Shown: positions 1 to 8,457, counted from the stretch's first letter. The stretch: DNA of 64,000 bases from CAILZL01 sp035548495 (GCA_035548495.1 DASZSV010000081.1:24163-88162), one strand, 5' to 3'. Numbers and translations: made by a program. Notes: generated by a model from the sequence alone, not told the origin.

Positions 1-1
1 G

Positions 2-619
2 CATGTGCCCAACAATGTACACGGCAGCATGCAGGGAACCGCGAAGCTGTTCAATCAATCGCAGCAATCGCAACCCATACTCATTCTGACGGCCATCGTC
101 GCCATCTATATTGTGCTGGGCATGTTGTATGAAAGTTATGTGCATCCACTGACCATTCTGTCCACCATTCCCACTGCGGGTGTGGGCGCGCTGGTGGCAT
201 TGATGGTGACCGGCGAACCGTTTTCATTGATTGCCCTGATTGGAATGATCCTGCTCATCGGCATCGTGAAAAAGAATGCCATCATGATGGTGGACTTTGC
301 GCTGGAAGTGGAACGGCATGAAAACCTTTCATCGCACGATGCCATCTTCAAGGCCTGCCTGATGCGCTTTCGTCCCATCATGATGACCACGATGTCGGCG
401 TTATTGAGCGCAATGCCATTGGCCATTGGCTTTGGTCAGGGTTCTGAATTGCGGCGTCCGCTGGGCATTTCCGTTGTCGGCGGCCTGTTGTTGTCGCAAC
501 TGCTCACCTTGTACACCACGCCGGTGGTTTATCTGTACATGGATCGCTTCAGCAACTGGGTACGCAGGAAATTCCGTTTGCGTGAACCGTTGAAGGAATT
601 ATCAATGGATCTGGGATAG
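2..619 (+). CDS. RND efflux pump inner-membrane subunit, C-terminal part (MdtB/MdtC type)
   Basis: The reading frame is already open at the window edge, so only the last ~205 residues are present. They form the final membrane domain of a proton-driven RND exporter: several hydrophobic helices, the stretch GMLYESYVHPLTILS, the segment IGIVKKNAIMMVDFA and the loop RFRPIMMTT. These motifs are closest to MdtB/MdtC and other multidrug-type subunits rather than to the heavy-metal CusA type. The protein works in the inner membrane with a periplasmic adaptor and an outer-membrane channel, both presumably encoded upstream of the window. The end is intact (stop TAG after MDLG). Which drug it exports cannot be told from this part. 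Confidence 0.93.
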   Translation, partial: HVPNNVHGSMQGTAKLFNQSQQSQPILILTAIVAIYIVLGMLYESYVHPLTILSTIPTAGVGALVALMVTGEPFSLIALIGMILLIGIVKKNAIMMVDFALEVERHENLSSHDAIFKACLMRFRPIMMTTMSALLSAMPLAIGFGQGSELRRPLGISVVGGLLLSQLLTLYTTPVVYLYMDRFSNWVRRKFRLREPLKELSMDLG

Positions 620-690
620 AGGCTGTCATGTAGTGGTTAAGGCAATAAGGCAGCTGGCATGTTTGTAATAATTGTGGTCAAACTAATGCC

Positions 691-1011
691 ATGAGTAAAA
701 TCAAGATTACCCGCGACCGTGGATATGCCGATAAAGGGCGGCTGTACAAAGTCATTTGTAACGGTGAGTGTATAGGCAAGATCCGCGATGGAGAGACAAA
801 GGAATTTGAATCGGCGGCGGGGAATAAGGAGATCTATATGAAAATAGACTGGTGTCGCTCCAACAAAATGACTGTTGATGTGCCGGAAGAAGGGACAGTG
901 TCCTTGTTATGCGGGTCCAATTTGCGAGGAATGAACGGATTACCCGGGTTGATTATAGTGATTTTTCTTCCACACAAATATTTGTGGCTGCGTGGTGAAA
1001 AGGATTCCTGA
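691..1011 (+). CDS. Small conserved hypothetical protein
   Basis: A 106-residue soluble protein with no signal peptide at its N-terminus. It opens with a beta-rich pattern (ITRDRGYADKGRLYKV, then a GECIGKIRDGE turn and a KIDWCRS segment), which resembles small bacterial beta-sandwich proteins of the PEGA kind. The last 25 residues include a short hydrophobic stretch (LIIVIFLP) that could touch a membrane. It lies 71 bp after the efflux gene and reads the same way, but no clear ribosome site is visible. Function is unknown. Protein-like composition and the conserved-looking N-terminal half support it being real. Confidence 0.6.
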   Translation: MSKIKITRDRGYADKGRLYKVICNGECIGKIRDGETKEFESAAGNKEIYMKIDWCRSNKMTVDVPEEGTVSLLCGSNLRGMNGLPGLIIVIFLPHKYLWLRGEKDS

Positions 1012-1128
1012 GGCAGTAATCGCCTTGGTCAACTAATCAATAAGGAATTTGTAAAAAGCCGGCATGAACGACTATGAGCTTACTAAGCAGGCGCCGGACA
1101 AGTTGTGCTCGCTAATGCGGATATAAGT

Positions 1129-1155
1129 CTCCCGCTCCATCGTATAGAGCGGGAG
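1129..1155. terminator. Hairpin between convergent genes
   Basis: A perfect 9-bp stem (CTCCCGCTC / GAGCGGGAG) with a 9-base loop sits between a plus-strand gene ending at 1011 and a minus-strand gene ending at 1175. No U-run follows on either strand, so it is at best a weak or factor-assisted bidirectional terminator. Confidence 0.35.
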
Positions 1156-1174
1156 GAACTCATGTCACGTTGAA

Positions 1175-1711
1175 TCAATTGGCGGGAGTGCTGCTGGAAC
1201 TGGCGCCCGCGCCATGATGTTCCTTCCAGTGATTCATGCGTTCCTTTGCATGGGCTTTCATTTTCTCAAGCACCTTGGGCAGTTCAGCTTTCTGCTTGTC
1301 GGTAAGCAAGCCGTAAATCTGTGTGTTGTCATTGCTCATCTGCTCAATGTGTGCAACGGCGGCGTCTTTCATGGCTTGCACCGCACTGGCATAGTTGGGA
1401 TCGCCGGGATTCATCAGGCCGGAAAATTCATCCTTGTGTGCAGCGCGATTTGCCTTCATCTGTGCTTCTGATTTTTCCATGATGTCGTGAATCTGCTTTT
1501 TCTGGTCGGCGGTCAAATCCAGTTGATGAACTGCCATCAGGAATGGCCGGTCGTGCATCATCATCGGTCCATGTTCCGCCATGCCATGATGCATCATTTG
1601 ATGATGTTTCATTGGTGCGGCAGGCGCGGTGTCACCGGCGGGGTCTGCCATCGCCACTGTGGCGAGTGTGCTGAAGATCGCCATTATCGAAACGCGGGTC
1701 GCCATGTTCAT
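1175..1711 (-). CDS. Spy/CpxP-family periplasmic protein (LTxxQ motif)
   Basis: A 178-residue exported protein. The N-terminus is a signal peptide ending near VAMADPA. A His/Met-rich stretch follows (KHHQMMHHGMAEHG), then a helical domain with two LTxxQ-type motifs, LTADQKKQ and LTDKQKAE, the hallmark of Spy/CpxP proteins. Family members are periplasmic chaperones or stress sensors. The His/Met-rich segment could bind copper, nickel or zinc; that is inference. It is the last of three exported-protein genes on this strand, 42 bp after the previous one. Confidence 0.85.
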   Translation of the reverse strand: MNMATRVSIMAIFSTLATVAMADPAGDTAPAAPMKHHQMMHHGMAEHGPMMMHDRPFLMAVHQLDLTADQKKQIHDIMEKSEAQMKANRAAHKDEFSGLMNPGDPNYASAVQAMKDAAVAHIEQMSNDNTQIYGLLTDKQKAELPKVLEKMKAHAKERMNHWKEHHGAGASSSSTPAN

Positions 1712-1753
1712 AAATCACCTCGTATAAAGAATATTCCCCGATCAACGCCAGCT

Positions 1754-2515
1754 TTATTTCACACTGTAACCGCGTGCATCCAGACAGGCCGCTTCAGCAC
1801 GTTTGTAATCATCACGCTTGCTGGCCATGTCCGGCGCTTCAACGCCGCCGCCGGTTTTGGTGGGATCAAAACCGCTTTGATCCACCGCCCAGCGATAACA
1901 TTCATAACGATCCTTTGCAGTCTGTTCTTCGCTTTGGCCGTTTTTTGGATAAACAAAAGTCTGTTCACTGTCGGCAGGTTGCGTTTCAGCAGTGGTTTCG
2001 TCAGGAGGATTGCTGACCACGTAACCACTCTGTGTTGCATCCCAACGGTAGTACACATTGTCGGCATAGTAGTAAGGAATGCCGCCAAACCACACGGTGG
2101 TGTAGAACGGCGGCAGTACATTGATGAAGAGGCCCAGCGGTGGACGAATCACCACATAGCCAAAGCCGTTATGCCGGTACCACACGCCTTGATGGAAGTA
2201 GTAGGGAGTGCCGTGAAAATGTGTGGTGTAGTAACCGCCCGGCAAGGTGTGATACGCATAGCCAGCGCGTGGATAGTAACGATTGTGGCCAAAGCGGGCG
2301 TCAATCTCCAGATGTGCACGCGGCGCCGGGTAAGCGCGCGGTGGCGCAACGCGGGGAACGGGACGGCGTTCGTGAAATTCATGACTGGGTGCTCCGGCAC
2401 GATCATGGTCACGATCACGATTATCAGCCTGTGCACTCACGCTGATAATTGCGCCCAGGCCCAGCAGTGTTGCAACAACAAGCCGGGTTGAAATGAATCT
2501 GTTTGTTCGGTTCAT
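1754..2515 (-). CDS. Exported Tyr/Pro-rich protein of DUF6515 type with C-terminal DRYEC module
   Basis: 253 residues with a signal peptide (cleavage near SAQA-DN). A basic, Pro/His-rich linker (RRPVPRVAPPRAYPAP) is followed by a Tyr/Gly-rich beta-prone core (residues ~85-165: YYTTHFHGTPYYFHQGVWY) of the kind grouped as DUF6515. The last ~70 residues (YPKNGQSEEQTAKDRYECY through ACLDARGYSVK) form a separate module also found at the end of the neighbouring gene at 2552-3097. It has a good ribosome site (GAGGAAGG) ahead of the ATG. Envelope location is likely; function is not known. Confidence 0.75.
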   Translation of the reverse strand: MNRTNRFISTRLVVATLLGLGAIISVSAQADNRDRDHDRAGAPSHEFHERRPVPRVAPPRAYPAPRAHLEIDARFGHNRYYPRAGYAYHTLPGGYYTTHFHGTPYYFHQGVWYRHNGFGYVVIRPPLGLFINVLPPFYTTVWFGGIPYYYADNVYYRWDATQSGYVVSNPPDETTAETQPADSEQTFVYPKNGQSEEQTAKDRYECYRWAVDQSGFDPTKTGGGVEAPDMASKRDDYKRAEAACLDARGYSVK

Positions 2516-2551
2516 GATGCTGCCTTCCTCATCGTGTTCACATGAGAACGT

Positions 2552-3097
2552 TTACTTGACGGTGTAACCGCGGCCTTCAAGACAGGCGCTCAATGCGCGG
2601 CGATAGTTTTCTGCAGGACGCGCCTGTGCTTCATAACTGCGATCATACTGACGTTGTGCCTCTTCGGCCTGTTGCTGGTTCTGTTGATCAGCAGCAGCGC
2701 CGATCATTGCACCGGCCACTGCACCAATTAATGCGCCGCCCGGCCCGTTATGCGGATTGGATACTGCGGCACCGATGACCGCACCCGTGATTGCACCTGC
2801 TGCGGTGTTGGCGCCGGGCGGTGGCGCAACCACGGTGACATGCGGTGCTTGACCGGCGCTGACCATGCTGGGATCAAAGTGAGTTTGTTTCACCGCCCAC
2901 AGATGGCACTCATAACGGTCGCGATCAGTCTGTTCCGCGCTTTGGCCATTGTTGGGATAGATATATACATCGCGTACCGGTGCAGGTTCTGCTGGTTGAA
3001 CCACACGTGCACGTGGTGGAGGTGCGACTACGCAGCCACTGAGAGCGGCCATCAACATTGCAACCCCGACTGCACCTGAACCTTTAAGTGAGAACAT
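2552..3097 (-). CDS. Glycine-zipper lipoprotein with DRYEC module
   Basis: 181 residues. The N-terminus is a lipoprotein signal (LMAALSGC, acylated Cys at ~22). The middle holds two glycine-zipper stretches (GAITGAVIGAAVSN and GALIGAVAGAMIGAA, residues ~100-135), which insert in or span membranes in the Rick_17kDa/SlyB type of lipoprotein. It is unusual in that a module split around the zipper, YPNNGQSAEQTDRDRYEC before it and ACLEGRGYTVK after it, matches the C-terminus of the next gene. It is the first gene of the three-gene minus-strand cluster and probably lies in the outer membrane. Confidence 0.8.
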   Translation of the reverse strand: MFSLKGSGAVGVAMLMAALSGCVVAPPPRARVVQPAEPAPVRDVYIYPNNGQSAEQTDRDRYECHLWAVKQTHFDPSMVSAGQAPHVTVVAPPPGANTAAGAITGAVIGAAVSNPHNGPGGALIGAVAGAMIGAAADQQNQQQAEEAQRQYDRSYEAQARPAENYRRALSACLEGRGYTVK

Positions 3098-3249
3098 TGC
3101 TTACAACCTTTGCTGTCTGAACCATACAACGTTATCTGCCATTGCGGGTTGACGTTGTATGTCCATGGACGCCGCAGAAAAAGGGGCGCGTTGCATTAAG
3201 TGTTGTTTAACAGACTGCTGAAAATCTGACTTTCAGCAATGTTGAATTC

Positions 3250-5529
3250 TCAACGACGGGATTTCTTTGCGGCTATGGCGGGTTTTACGCTTTTCATGCG
3301 CGGAATACGTACGCCCTGCAATCCAGTGTGCTGCGTGCGCGCTGGCGTGGTTTTTGTTGTTGATTGTGCCACATGACCATTGCGCAGTTTGTGCGGACGG
3401 CGTGTGCCTTCGTGCTGTTCACCGGTGCCCTTCGGTTGCCATGCTGGAATCAAATGATGCTTGCCGGGACCGATGAGGTCCGCACGTCCCATGTCCTTCA
3501 ATGCTTCACGCAACAACGGCCAGTTGTTGGCATCATGCCAGCGCAGAAAAGCCTTGTGCAGGCGGCGAATCTTCAGGCCTTTGGGAACGGCTACCTCTTC
3601 GCTGTTGCGAGTCACTTTGTGCAGGGGATTTTTTCCAGAGTGATACATTGCGGTTGCAGTGGCCATGGGGGATGGCAGAAACGCCTGCACCTGATCTGCG
3701 CGATAACCATTCTTCTTCAACCACAACGCCAGTTCCAGCATGTCTTCATTGGTGGTGCCGGGATGCGCTGCGATGAAGTAAGGTATCAGATACTGTTCCT
3801 TGCCTGCTTCCCTTGAATACTTGTCAAACAGCTCCTTGAATTTGTAGTACGTGCCCACGCCGGGTTTCATCATCTTTGACAGCGGACCTTCGCCAATGGC
3901 TTCAGGCGCGATCTTCAGGTAACCACCAACATGATGCTGCACCAGTTCCTTCACATACGCAGGCGATTCAACGGCAAGATCGTAACGCACGCCGGAGCCA
4001 ATCAATATTTTCTTGATGCCGGTCAAGTTGCGTGCGCGTTGATACAACTTGATCAGCGGTGTGTGATCAGTATTCAAATTGGGACAAATGCCCGGATAAA
4101 CACAGGAAGGTTTGCGGCATGCCGATTCAATCTCGCGTGATTTACATGCCAGTCGATACATGTTGGCCGTCGGTCCGCCAAGATCAGAGATGACGCCGGT
4201 GAATCCCGGCACCGTATCGCGAATGGTTTCAATCTCGCGAATGATGGATTCTTCTGAACGGTTCTGAATGATGCGGCCTTCGTGTTCGGTGATCGAGCAA
4301 AAGGTGCAACCACCAAAGCAACCGCGCTGAATCGCAATGGAGAAACGAATCATTTCATAGGCTGGAATCTTTGCGCCAGCGTAGAAGGGATGCGGAACTC
4401 GTTGATAAGGCAATTCATACAGCGCATCCATTTCCTTCATTGTCAATGGAATCGGCGGCGGATTGATCCACACATCCACATTGCCATGACGTTGCACCAG
4501 AGCGCGTGCATTGCCGGGATTGGATTCGGTGTGAAGAATGCGCGATGCATGCGCATACAGGATGGGATCACTCCTTACTTCATCATACGATGGCATGCGG
4601 ATGTATGAATGCTCGCGATGTTTGTTGGGCACTTCGCGATAAAACTTCACCACCTGGGCTTTTGGCTCGACTCCGTCTCCGCTCGCGGGAGAGGGCGGGG
4701 GTGAGGGGTGACGCGAAGCGCATGCTTTATCTTCTGACTGTTTACTTGATGAAGCAGGCTCCCTCGCCCCTGTTTCCATAGAGTAGGGATCAATGGGAGG
4801 ATTCAATTTGCCCGGTTGATCAATCGTGGTTGAGTCAACTTCAATCCAGTCTTGCGGCAACTGATTGCGAACGAAAGCAGTGCCGCGCAGATCGGTGATA
4901 TCCGCAATCTTTTTGCCGGCAGCAAGACGATGTGCTATCTCGATGATCTGCCGCTCTGCATTGCCGTACACAAGAAGATCTGCCTTCGCATCCAGCAACA
5001 CTGAACGGCGTACTTGTTCCGACCAATAATCAAAATGCGCGATGCGGCGCAGGCTGGCTTCAATGCCGCCAATCACAATCGGTACTTCTTTGTACGCTTC
5101 GCGTGCACGTTGTGAATACACAATGACGCAACGATCAGGACGTTTGCCGCCCTCTCCGCCGGGAGTGTAAGCATCATCACTGCGAATACGACGGTCCGAT
5201 GTATAACGGTTCACCATCGAGTCCATGTTGCCGCCGGTGATACCGAAGAACAGGTTGGGTTTGCCCAGCGCCTTGAATGCGTCGGCTGACTTCCAGTCAG
5301 GCTGTGCAATGATGCCGACGCGAAAGCCCTGTGCTTCCAGTACGCGGCCGATAATCGCCATGCCAAAACTGGGATGGTCCACATAGGCATCGCCGGTGAC
5401 GATGATGATGTCGCAACTGTCCCAGCCCAGCGCATCCATTTCCGCACGCGACATGGGCAGGAACGGCGCTGTGCCGAAGCGGCTCGCCCAGTGTTTGCGG
5501 TAAGAAAAAAGGTCGCGTGCGGTTTGCAT
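3250..5529 (-). CDS. ygiQ: YgiQ-family radical SAM protein
   Basis: About 759 residues from the preferred ATG at 5529 (MQTARDLFSYRKHW); an in-frame ATG 16 codons upstream adds residues not found in relatives. It aligns from end to end with E. coli YgiQ (739 residues): an N-terminal region with MSRAEMDALGWDSCD, and a radical SAM domain with CFGGCTFC (CxxxCxxC binding the 4Fe-4S cluster and SAM). The C-terminus is basic. The reaction carried out by the family is unknown. Residues encoded around 4660-4790 are a low-complexity insertion (REPASSSKQSEDKA, then RHPSPPPSPASGDG) in the variable linker before the radical SAM core; the frame stays open, so the protein is probably functional. Confidence 0.95.
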   Translation of the reverse strand: MQTARDLFSYRKHWASRFGTAPFLPMSRAEMDALGWDSCDIIIVTGDAYVDHPSFGMAIIGRVLEAQGFRVGIIAQPDWKSADAFKALGKPNLFFGITGGNMDSMVNRYTSDRRIRSDDAYTPGGEGGKRPDRCVIVYSQRAREAYKEVPIVIGGIEASLRRIAHFDYWSEQVRRSVLLDAKADLLVYGNAERQIIEIAHRLAAGKKIADITDLRGTAFVRNQLPQDWIEVDSTTIDQPGKLNPPIDPYSMETGAREPASSSKQSEDKACASRHPSPPPSPASGDGVEPKAQVVKFYREVPNKHREHSYIRMPSYDEVRSDPILYAHASRILHTESNPGNARALVQRHGNVDVWINPPPIPLTMKEMDALYELPYQRVPHPFYAGAKIPAYEMIRFSIAIQRGCFGGCTFCSITEHEGRIIQNRSEESIIREIETIRDTVPGFTGVISDLGGPTANMYRLACKSREIESACRKPSCVYPGICPNLNTDHTPLIKLYQRARNLTGIKKILIGSGVRYDLAVESPAYVKELVQHHVGGYLKIAPEAIGEGPLSKMMKPGVGTYYKFKELFDKYSREAGKEQYLIPYFIAAHPGTTNEDMLELALWLKKNGYRADQVQAFLPSPMATATAMYHSGKNPLHKVTRNSEEVAVPKGLKIRRLHKAFLRWHDANNWPLLREALKDMGRADLIGPGKHHLIPAWQPKGTGEQHEGTRRPHKLRNGHVAQSTTKTTPARTQHTGLQGVRIPRMKSVKPAIAAKKSRR
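4660..4790 (-). repeat. GC-rich repeat insertion inside ygiQ
   Basis: This stretch of ygiQ encodes a Ser/Pro-rich linker and carries the sequence CACCCCCGCCCTCTCCCG next to GCGAGCGGAG, which resembles the dispersed intergenic repeat of many proteobacteria whose chance translation reads SPPPSP-type peptides. Base composition and codon use break from the flanking ygiQ sequence. Its length keeps the frame. No second copy was noticed in this window. Confidence 0.5.
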
Positions 5530-5632
5530 GGGGCGCGAATTATGGGTGCAAATGCGGTAATTACCAATACCCGGCACTGCAAAACCGCAGATTAAAACAT
5601 CGTTTTTATCGAATATTCACGGTTTGCCCGAT

Positions 5633-5746
5633 ATGTCCAATTTCCGGAATGCTGATTTTCTGAAGTGGACTTTGCTGCTGCTGGTTGCGAATACAGGGCT
5701 GCTTGTGAATGTACTTAAGTACAGCACGCAAATGGCCCTGAAATAA
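5633..5746 (+). CDS. Possible 37-residue single-span membrane peptide
   Basis: A short frame in the gap upstream of the gene at 6116. It encodes a polar N-terminus (MSNFRNADFLKW), a hydrophobic segment (TLLLLVANTGLLVNVL) and a short polar tail (KYSTQMALK), the layout of a small membrane protein. No convincing ribosome site precedes the ATG, so it may be chance. Confidence 0.3.
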   Translation: MSNFRNADFLKWTLLLLVANTGLLVNVLKYSTQMALK

Positions 5747-6115
5747 TGGTCTCATCAATCAAACATGCCGCCAATCATACGTTGATACGTATTGACTGAT
5801 GCGTGTTCATCCATCGCTCAACAATTTCATGCAACGGGCACATCAAACGTTCGGTGTCCATAAGAGCAATCGTCCTTGAAAACATGCGCGTTCATGTCAT
5901 TGAATGTCGCTGGTCGTAAGCGGAGCTTCCATTCGCTGTTATCACGACATGACACGGATTGTCATTGCTCTCGCTAGATCCATTGGTTTCCTTCTTGTTG
6001 ATCCTGAACGTTGACTGGCCTGTCGTGGATTCATGTCCGGCATGTCCAACGTTGTGCTTTCGTGTGGGTTGATTCCGTTTGTCTTTGTTTGTCTTTCAAG
6101 AGAGGAGAATAGTCG
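5747..6115. other. Gene-free stretch, promoter region of the 6116 gene
   Basis: About 370 bases with no convincing gene, tRNA or strong hairpin. Its right end carries an excellent ribosome site (AGAGGAG, 7 bases before the ATG at 6116), so the promoter of that gene should lie here; no clear -35/-10 pair stands out. Confidence 0.5.
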
Positions 6116-7366
6116 ATGAAAAAAATAGTGACGGTATTGATGGCATCAATGATCGCCGGTGCGGTCATGACCAGTGCAACGCATGCACAGAGTCCCACTG
6201 GTGTGGGGTATTCACCCGGTGCTGCGTTCGACAAGATCAGCTGGAAGTCATTTATTGAAGTAGTAACGCCCGCGCCATCGCCCAATCCCAATGGTTCATT
6301 GACATTTGAAACATGGGCAACTGATGCTGAAACGTTTGATGCAAAGACCAACCCGCCAGTGTGGCCCAGTGGAGCGAGCGAAGCACGCAATGAAAAACGT
6401 TTCCAGCGGACCTTTCTGGGATTTCACCGTCCGATGGGATTGAAGGCACTGGTGGATGACAATGGCGTGCCTGTGCCATGCAGCCCGCCGGCCGATGCCG
6501 CCGCCGGTAACTTTCCGACTCCGGCATCTGCGAAACCGCCAACCAATTGTCTTGCTGAAGAAGTACGGCGTAACAAGCCTGCTTTCGATTACATCGTAAA
6601 TAACAATCTCTATTCGGCTTCCGGTTTGCAGGCGAATTTTCCATCCAAACAGGCAGTTGAATTTCCGCAATCCAGCGATCTGAAGAAAGCCGGTGTTGAA
6701 ATCAAGATTGACTGGGTACCGGTGAACACAGTTGTCACGTGGCTGAACAAGAATCTTAAACAACCAGTCAACGCTGCGTTCGTGAAAAAGAACTATTTCA
6801 TCACTCAACAAAAAGATGGCACTGCATATGCCATGGTGTCGATGCATATCAGCATCAAGGATCGTCCCAACTGGTTGTGGGCCACGTTTGAACACCAGAT
6901 GAATCCGGGCCGTTGCGACACCATGGGTTGTTACGACAAGTTTGGCATGCCAGCTTCACTGGCCGCCATTCCGCCTGTGGCCACTGCCAATACTCAATAT
7001 CCCAAGTGCAGCAGCAAATCGCCGGCACTGGTGGCGATGTTCAAAGGATTGCCCGCGGTGTGGAAAAACTACTGTCTGAAAGATACACAGATTGATTATG
7101 TGTCAACACAAGCCAAGACCAAGGGTCAGCCGGTGTTGAATGGTGACAGCGTGGTGGAACGCATTCTTGCCGGTGTGCCCATCGCACAGTCATCCTGCAT
7201 TTCATGCCATGCGTATGCCGCATTCAGCAGCAAGGGCTGTGTTGCCAGCAATAACCCGGGTATCAACAATCCGGCACCGATTGGAACGGTGACGCCGCAA
7301 CCCGGACAAAAGCAGTATGACTTCGTCTGGGGACTGATCACCATGCCTAATTCGGTATGTCAATGA
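6116..7366 (+). CDS. Exported protein with a single CxxCH haem-binding motif
   Basis: 416 residues starting with a Sec signal peptide (KKIVTVLMASMIAGAVM, cleavage near THAQ-SP). One CxxCH motif (SSCISCHAYA, residues ~360-370) would attach a single c-type haem in the periplasm. Other conserved-looking features are WLWATFEHQMNPGRCD with paired cysteines just after it. It resembles the family often annotated as cytochrome-c-domain proteins of unknown role. It stands alone, with its own strong ribosome site, and is followed by a weak hairpin and a candidate small RNA. Electron transfer or redox sensing is inferred from the motif only. Confidence 0.75.
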   Translation: MKKIVTVLMASMIAGAVMTSATHAQSPTGVGYSPGAAFDKISWKSFIEVVTPAPSPNPNGSLTFETWATDAETFDAKTNPPVWPSGASEARNEKRFQRTFLGFHRPMGLKALVDDNGVPVPCSPPADAAAGNFPTPASAKPPTNCLAEEVRRNKPAFDYIVNNNLYSASGLQANFPSKQAVEFPQSSDLKKAGVEIKIDWVPVNTVVTWLNKNLKQPVNAAFVKKNYFITQQKDGTAYAMVSMHISIKDRPNWLWATFEHQMNPGRCDTMGCYDKFGMPASLAAIPPVATANTQYPKCSSKSPALVAMFKGLPAVWKNYCLKDTQIDYVSTQAKTKGQPVLNGDSVVERILAGVPIAQSSCISCHAYAAFSSKGCVASNNPGINNPAPIGTVTPQPGQKQYDFVWGLITMPNSVCQ

Positions 7367-7428
7367 CGGAGATTTCCCAGCGTCATCATGCACAACTCGT
7401 TCGTCATTAGTGGTTTTCCCTGAAAAGT

Positions 7429-7451
7429 TATCAGGCAACTGATAGGTTTTT
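7429..7451 (+). terminator. Weak intrinsic terminator after the CxxCH gene
   Basis: TATCAG and CTGATA form a 6-bp stem closed by a GCAA tetraloop, followed by GG and five Ts. It lies 62 bases after the stop codon at 7366. Confidence 0.4.
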
Positions 7452-7467
7452 CCCTTAAACGTCGCTT

Positions 7468-7629
7468 AACTCATCAAGGATATGCATGTGAGTGAACAAG
7501 ACGCTGACAAGGACCCGGAAGGGTAAGGGGCATGCTTGGGCAGGGAGGCCCCACTTCATGAGAGTTCGAGAGTGTGGGTAAGACACGAAGCCCGGCTGAT
7601 GTAACGCATGACATCAGCCGGGCTTTTGT
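7468..7629 (+). ncRNA. Candidate structured small RNA
   Basis: A 160-base stretch with no open frame that ends in a perfect 15-bp intrinsic terminator. Inside it, GGGGC...GCCCC can form a second hairpin (around 7527-7553), and several GGA-type motifs occur in unpaired-looking positions (CAAGGAT at ~7475, CAAGGAC at ~7508, CCGGAAG). That pattern recalls CsrA/RsmA-binding RNAs but is weaker than in RsmY/Z. It does not match the conserved cores of 6S RNA, tmRNA or the riboswitch classes I know. It is followed by a different gene whose start is ~85 bases beyond the terminator, so it is either a free sRNA or an attenuated leader. Confidence 0.45.
7588..7629 (+). terminator. Strong rho-independent terminator
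   Basis: AAGCCCGGCTGATGT and ACATCAGCCGGGCTT form a perfect 15-bp stem around an 8-base loop, followed by TTTTGTC. It is the strongest terminator in the window and has no protein gene directly before it. Confidence 0.85.
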
Positions 7630-7712
7630 CTGGACTTGCATGCCAAGTGCTATCAAGACAGTGTATAAAGACAGACCCGTCCACCGTGGTTTGTTAAATG
7701 GGCCATGAGTGA

Positions 7713-8189
7713 ATGAGTCGACCAGCCCGCAATGAACGCATGCGACTGGATTGCCAAATCTCATCACACCCCAACATTTCCAGCCAAGTCATGCAATGCA
7801 GCAACGCGCTTGATTTCCAGGACTCAGAAGTATCGAGTGCAGAGCTTGAAGATAACAGGTTCGTTGTCAAATTTTCAGCCGGACGTGTGTGCCGTGTAAA
7901 AGGCGCGAGAGGTCCCGGCAATGAATACGGTTTCTTTCAGGAGTTGCAGTTAACAATTCATCACGCATCAATCATTGAAAAAGAATCAGGCTGTGTTGGC
8001 CGCATATCGCAGGGCGTGTTGCGTGTGGCAGGTGCAACGTCGGAATTGGTTCCCATTCCATACGAAGCCGACGTAAACGTTGAGCTGGAGTTTGCTTTTG
8101 CAAACGGAGCGATGTGCAAAGTGGCTGGCCGGCGCATCACGCTTGAGCCAACTGGTGAGGCGCGTGTGATGGAGTGGTTGAAGTGTTGA
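7713..8189 (+). CDS. Hypothetical soluble protein
   Basis: 158 residues with no signal peptide or membrane segment. Composition is ordinary and mixed alpha/beta is plausible; hydrophobic beta-like segments (RFVVKFSAGRVCRVKG, ADVNVELEFAFANG) alternate with polar ones. No family was recognised, and it lacks the RxxxR/DxSxxG signature of PilZ domains. The start is uncertain: the ATG at 7713 has no clear ribosome site. It stands alone between the candidate small RNA and a repeat pair. Confidence 0.5.
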   Translation: MSRPARNERMRLDCQISSHPNISSQVMQCSNALDFQDSEVSSAELEDNRFVVKFSAGRVCRVKGARGPGNEYGFFQELQLTIHHASIIEKESGCVGRISQGVLRVAGATSELVPIPYEADVNVELEFAFANGAMCKVAGRRITLEPTGEARVMEWLKC

Positions 8190-8214
8190 GAAGTGACGAT
8201 GAAATCACGTTGAC

Positions 8215-8324
8215 GTCATTCCCGCGAAGGCGGGAATCCACTCAAACAACGAAATCATCATTATCAATCAAAGAAGAATGACAAGAAGCTTTTTCTGCTG
8301 GATTCCCGCCTTCGCGGGAATGAC
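8215..8324. repeat. Inverted pair of dispersed palindromic repeats
   Basis: The 26-bp unit GTCATTCCCGCGAAGGCGGG-AATCCA at 8215-8240 recurs perfectly in inverse orientation at 8299-8324, with 58 bases between. Each unit is itself a hairpin (ATTCCCGC / GCGGGAAT). Related units occur at 45119-45150 and 58694-58764. This is the common proteobacterial intergenic repeat of the GTCATTCCCGC kind (REP/MITE-like). The whole block could fold as a long cruciform. Confidence 0.85.
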
Positions 8325-8384
8325 TTTGTGCTGACGGATACCTCATCAACAAGGGCGCAGCAAATTCAAGTTGGAAACCTGGAA

Positions 8385-8406
8385 GCACCGCACTTTGGTG
8401 CGGTGC
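8385..8406. terminator. Hairpin downstream of the thiolase gene
   Basis: GCACCGCAC and GTGCGGTGC form a perfect 9-bp stem around TTTG, 52 bases after the thiolase stop on the minus strand. No T-run follows, so its strength as a terminator is doubtful. Confidence 0.4.
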
Positions 8407-8457
8407 GCTTCGCTTACCTGCGCCATACCGGAACTCGCAGTAAGTGATGTATCAATT

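Noticed and set aside
1487..2491. 334-codon plus-strand open frame
   Set aside because: Antisense to the Spy-like and DUF6515-like genes; composition is typical of a shadow frame.
7468..7629. Known riboswitch or 6S/tmRNA at the candidate RNA
   Set aside because: The conserved cores of c-di-GMP, SAM/SAH, TPP, cobalamin, FMN and glycine classes are absent, and there is no tRNA-like end.
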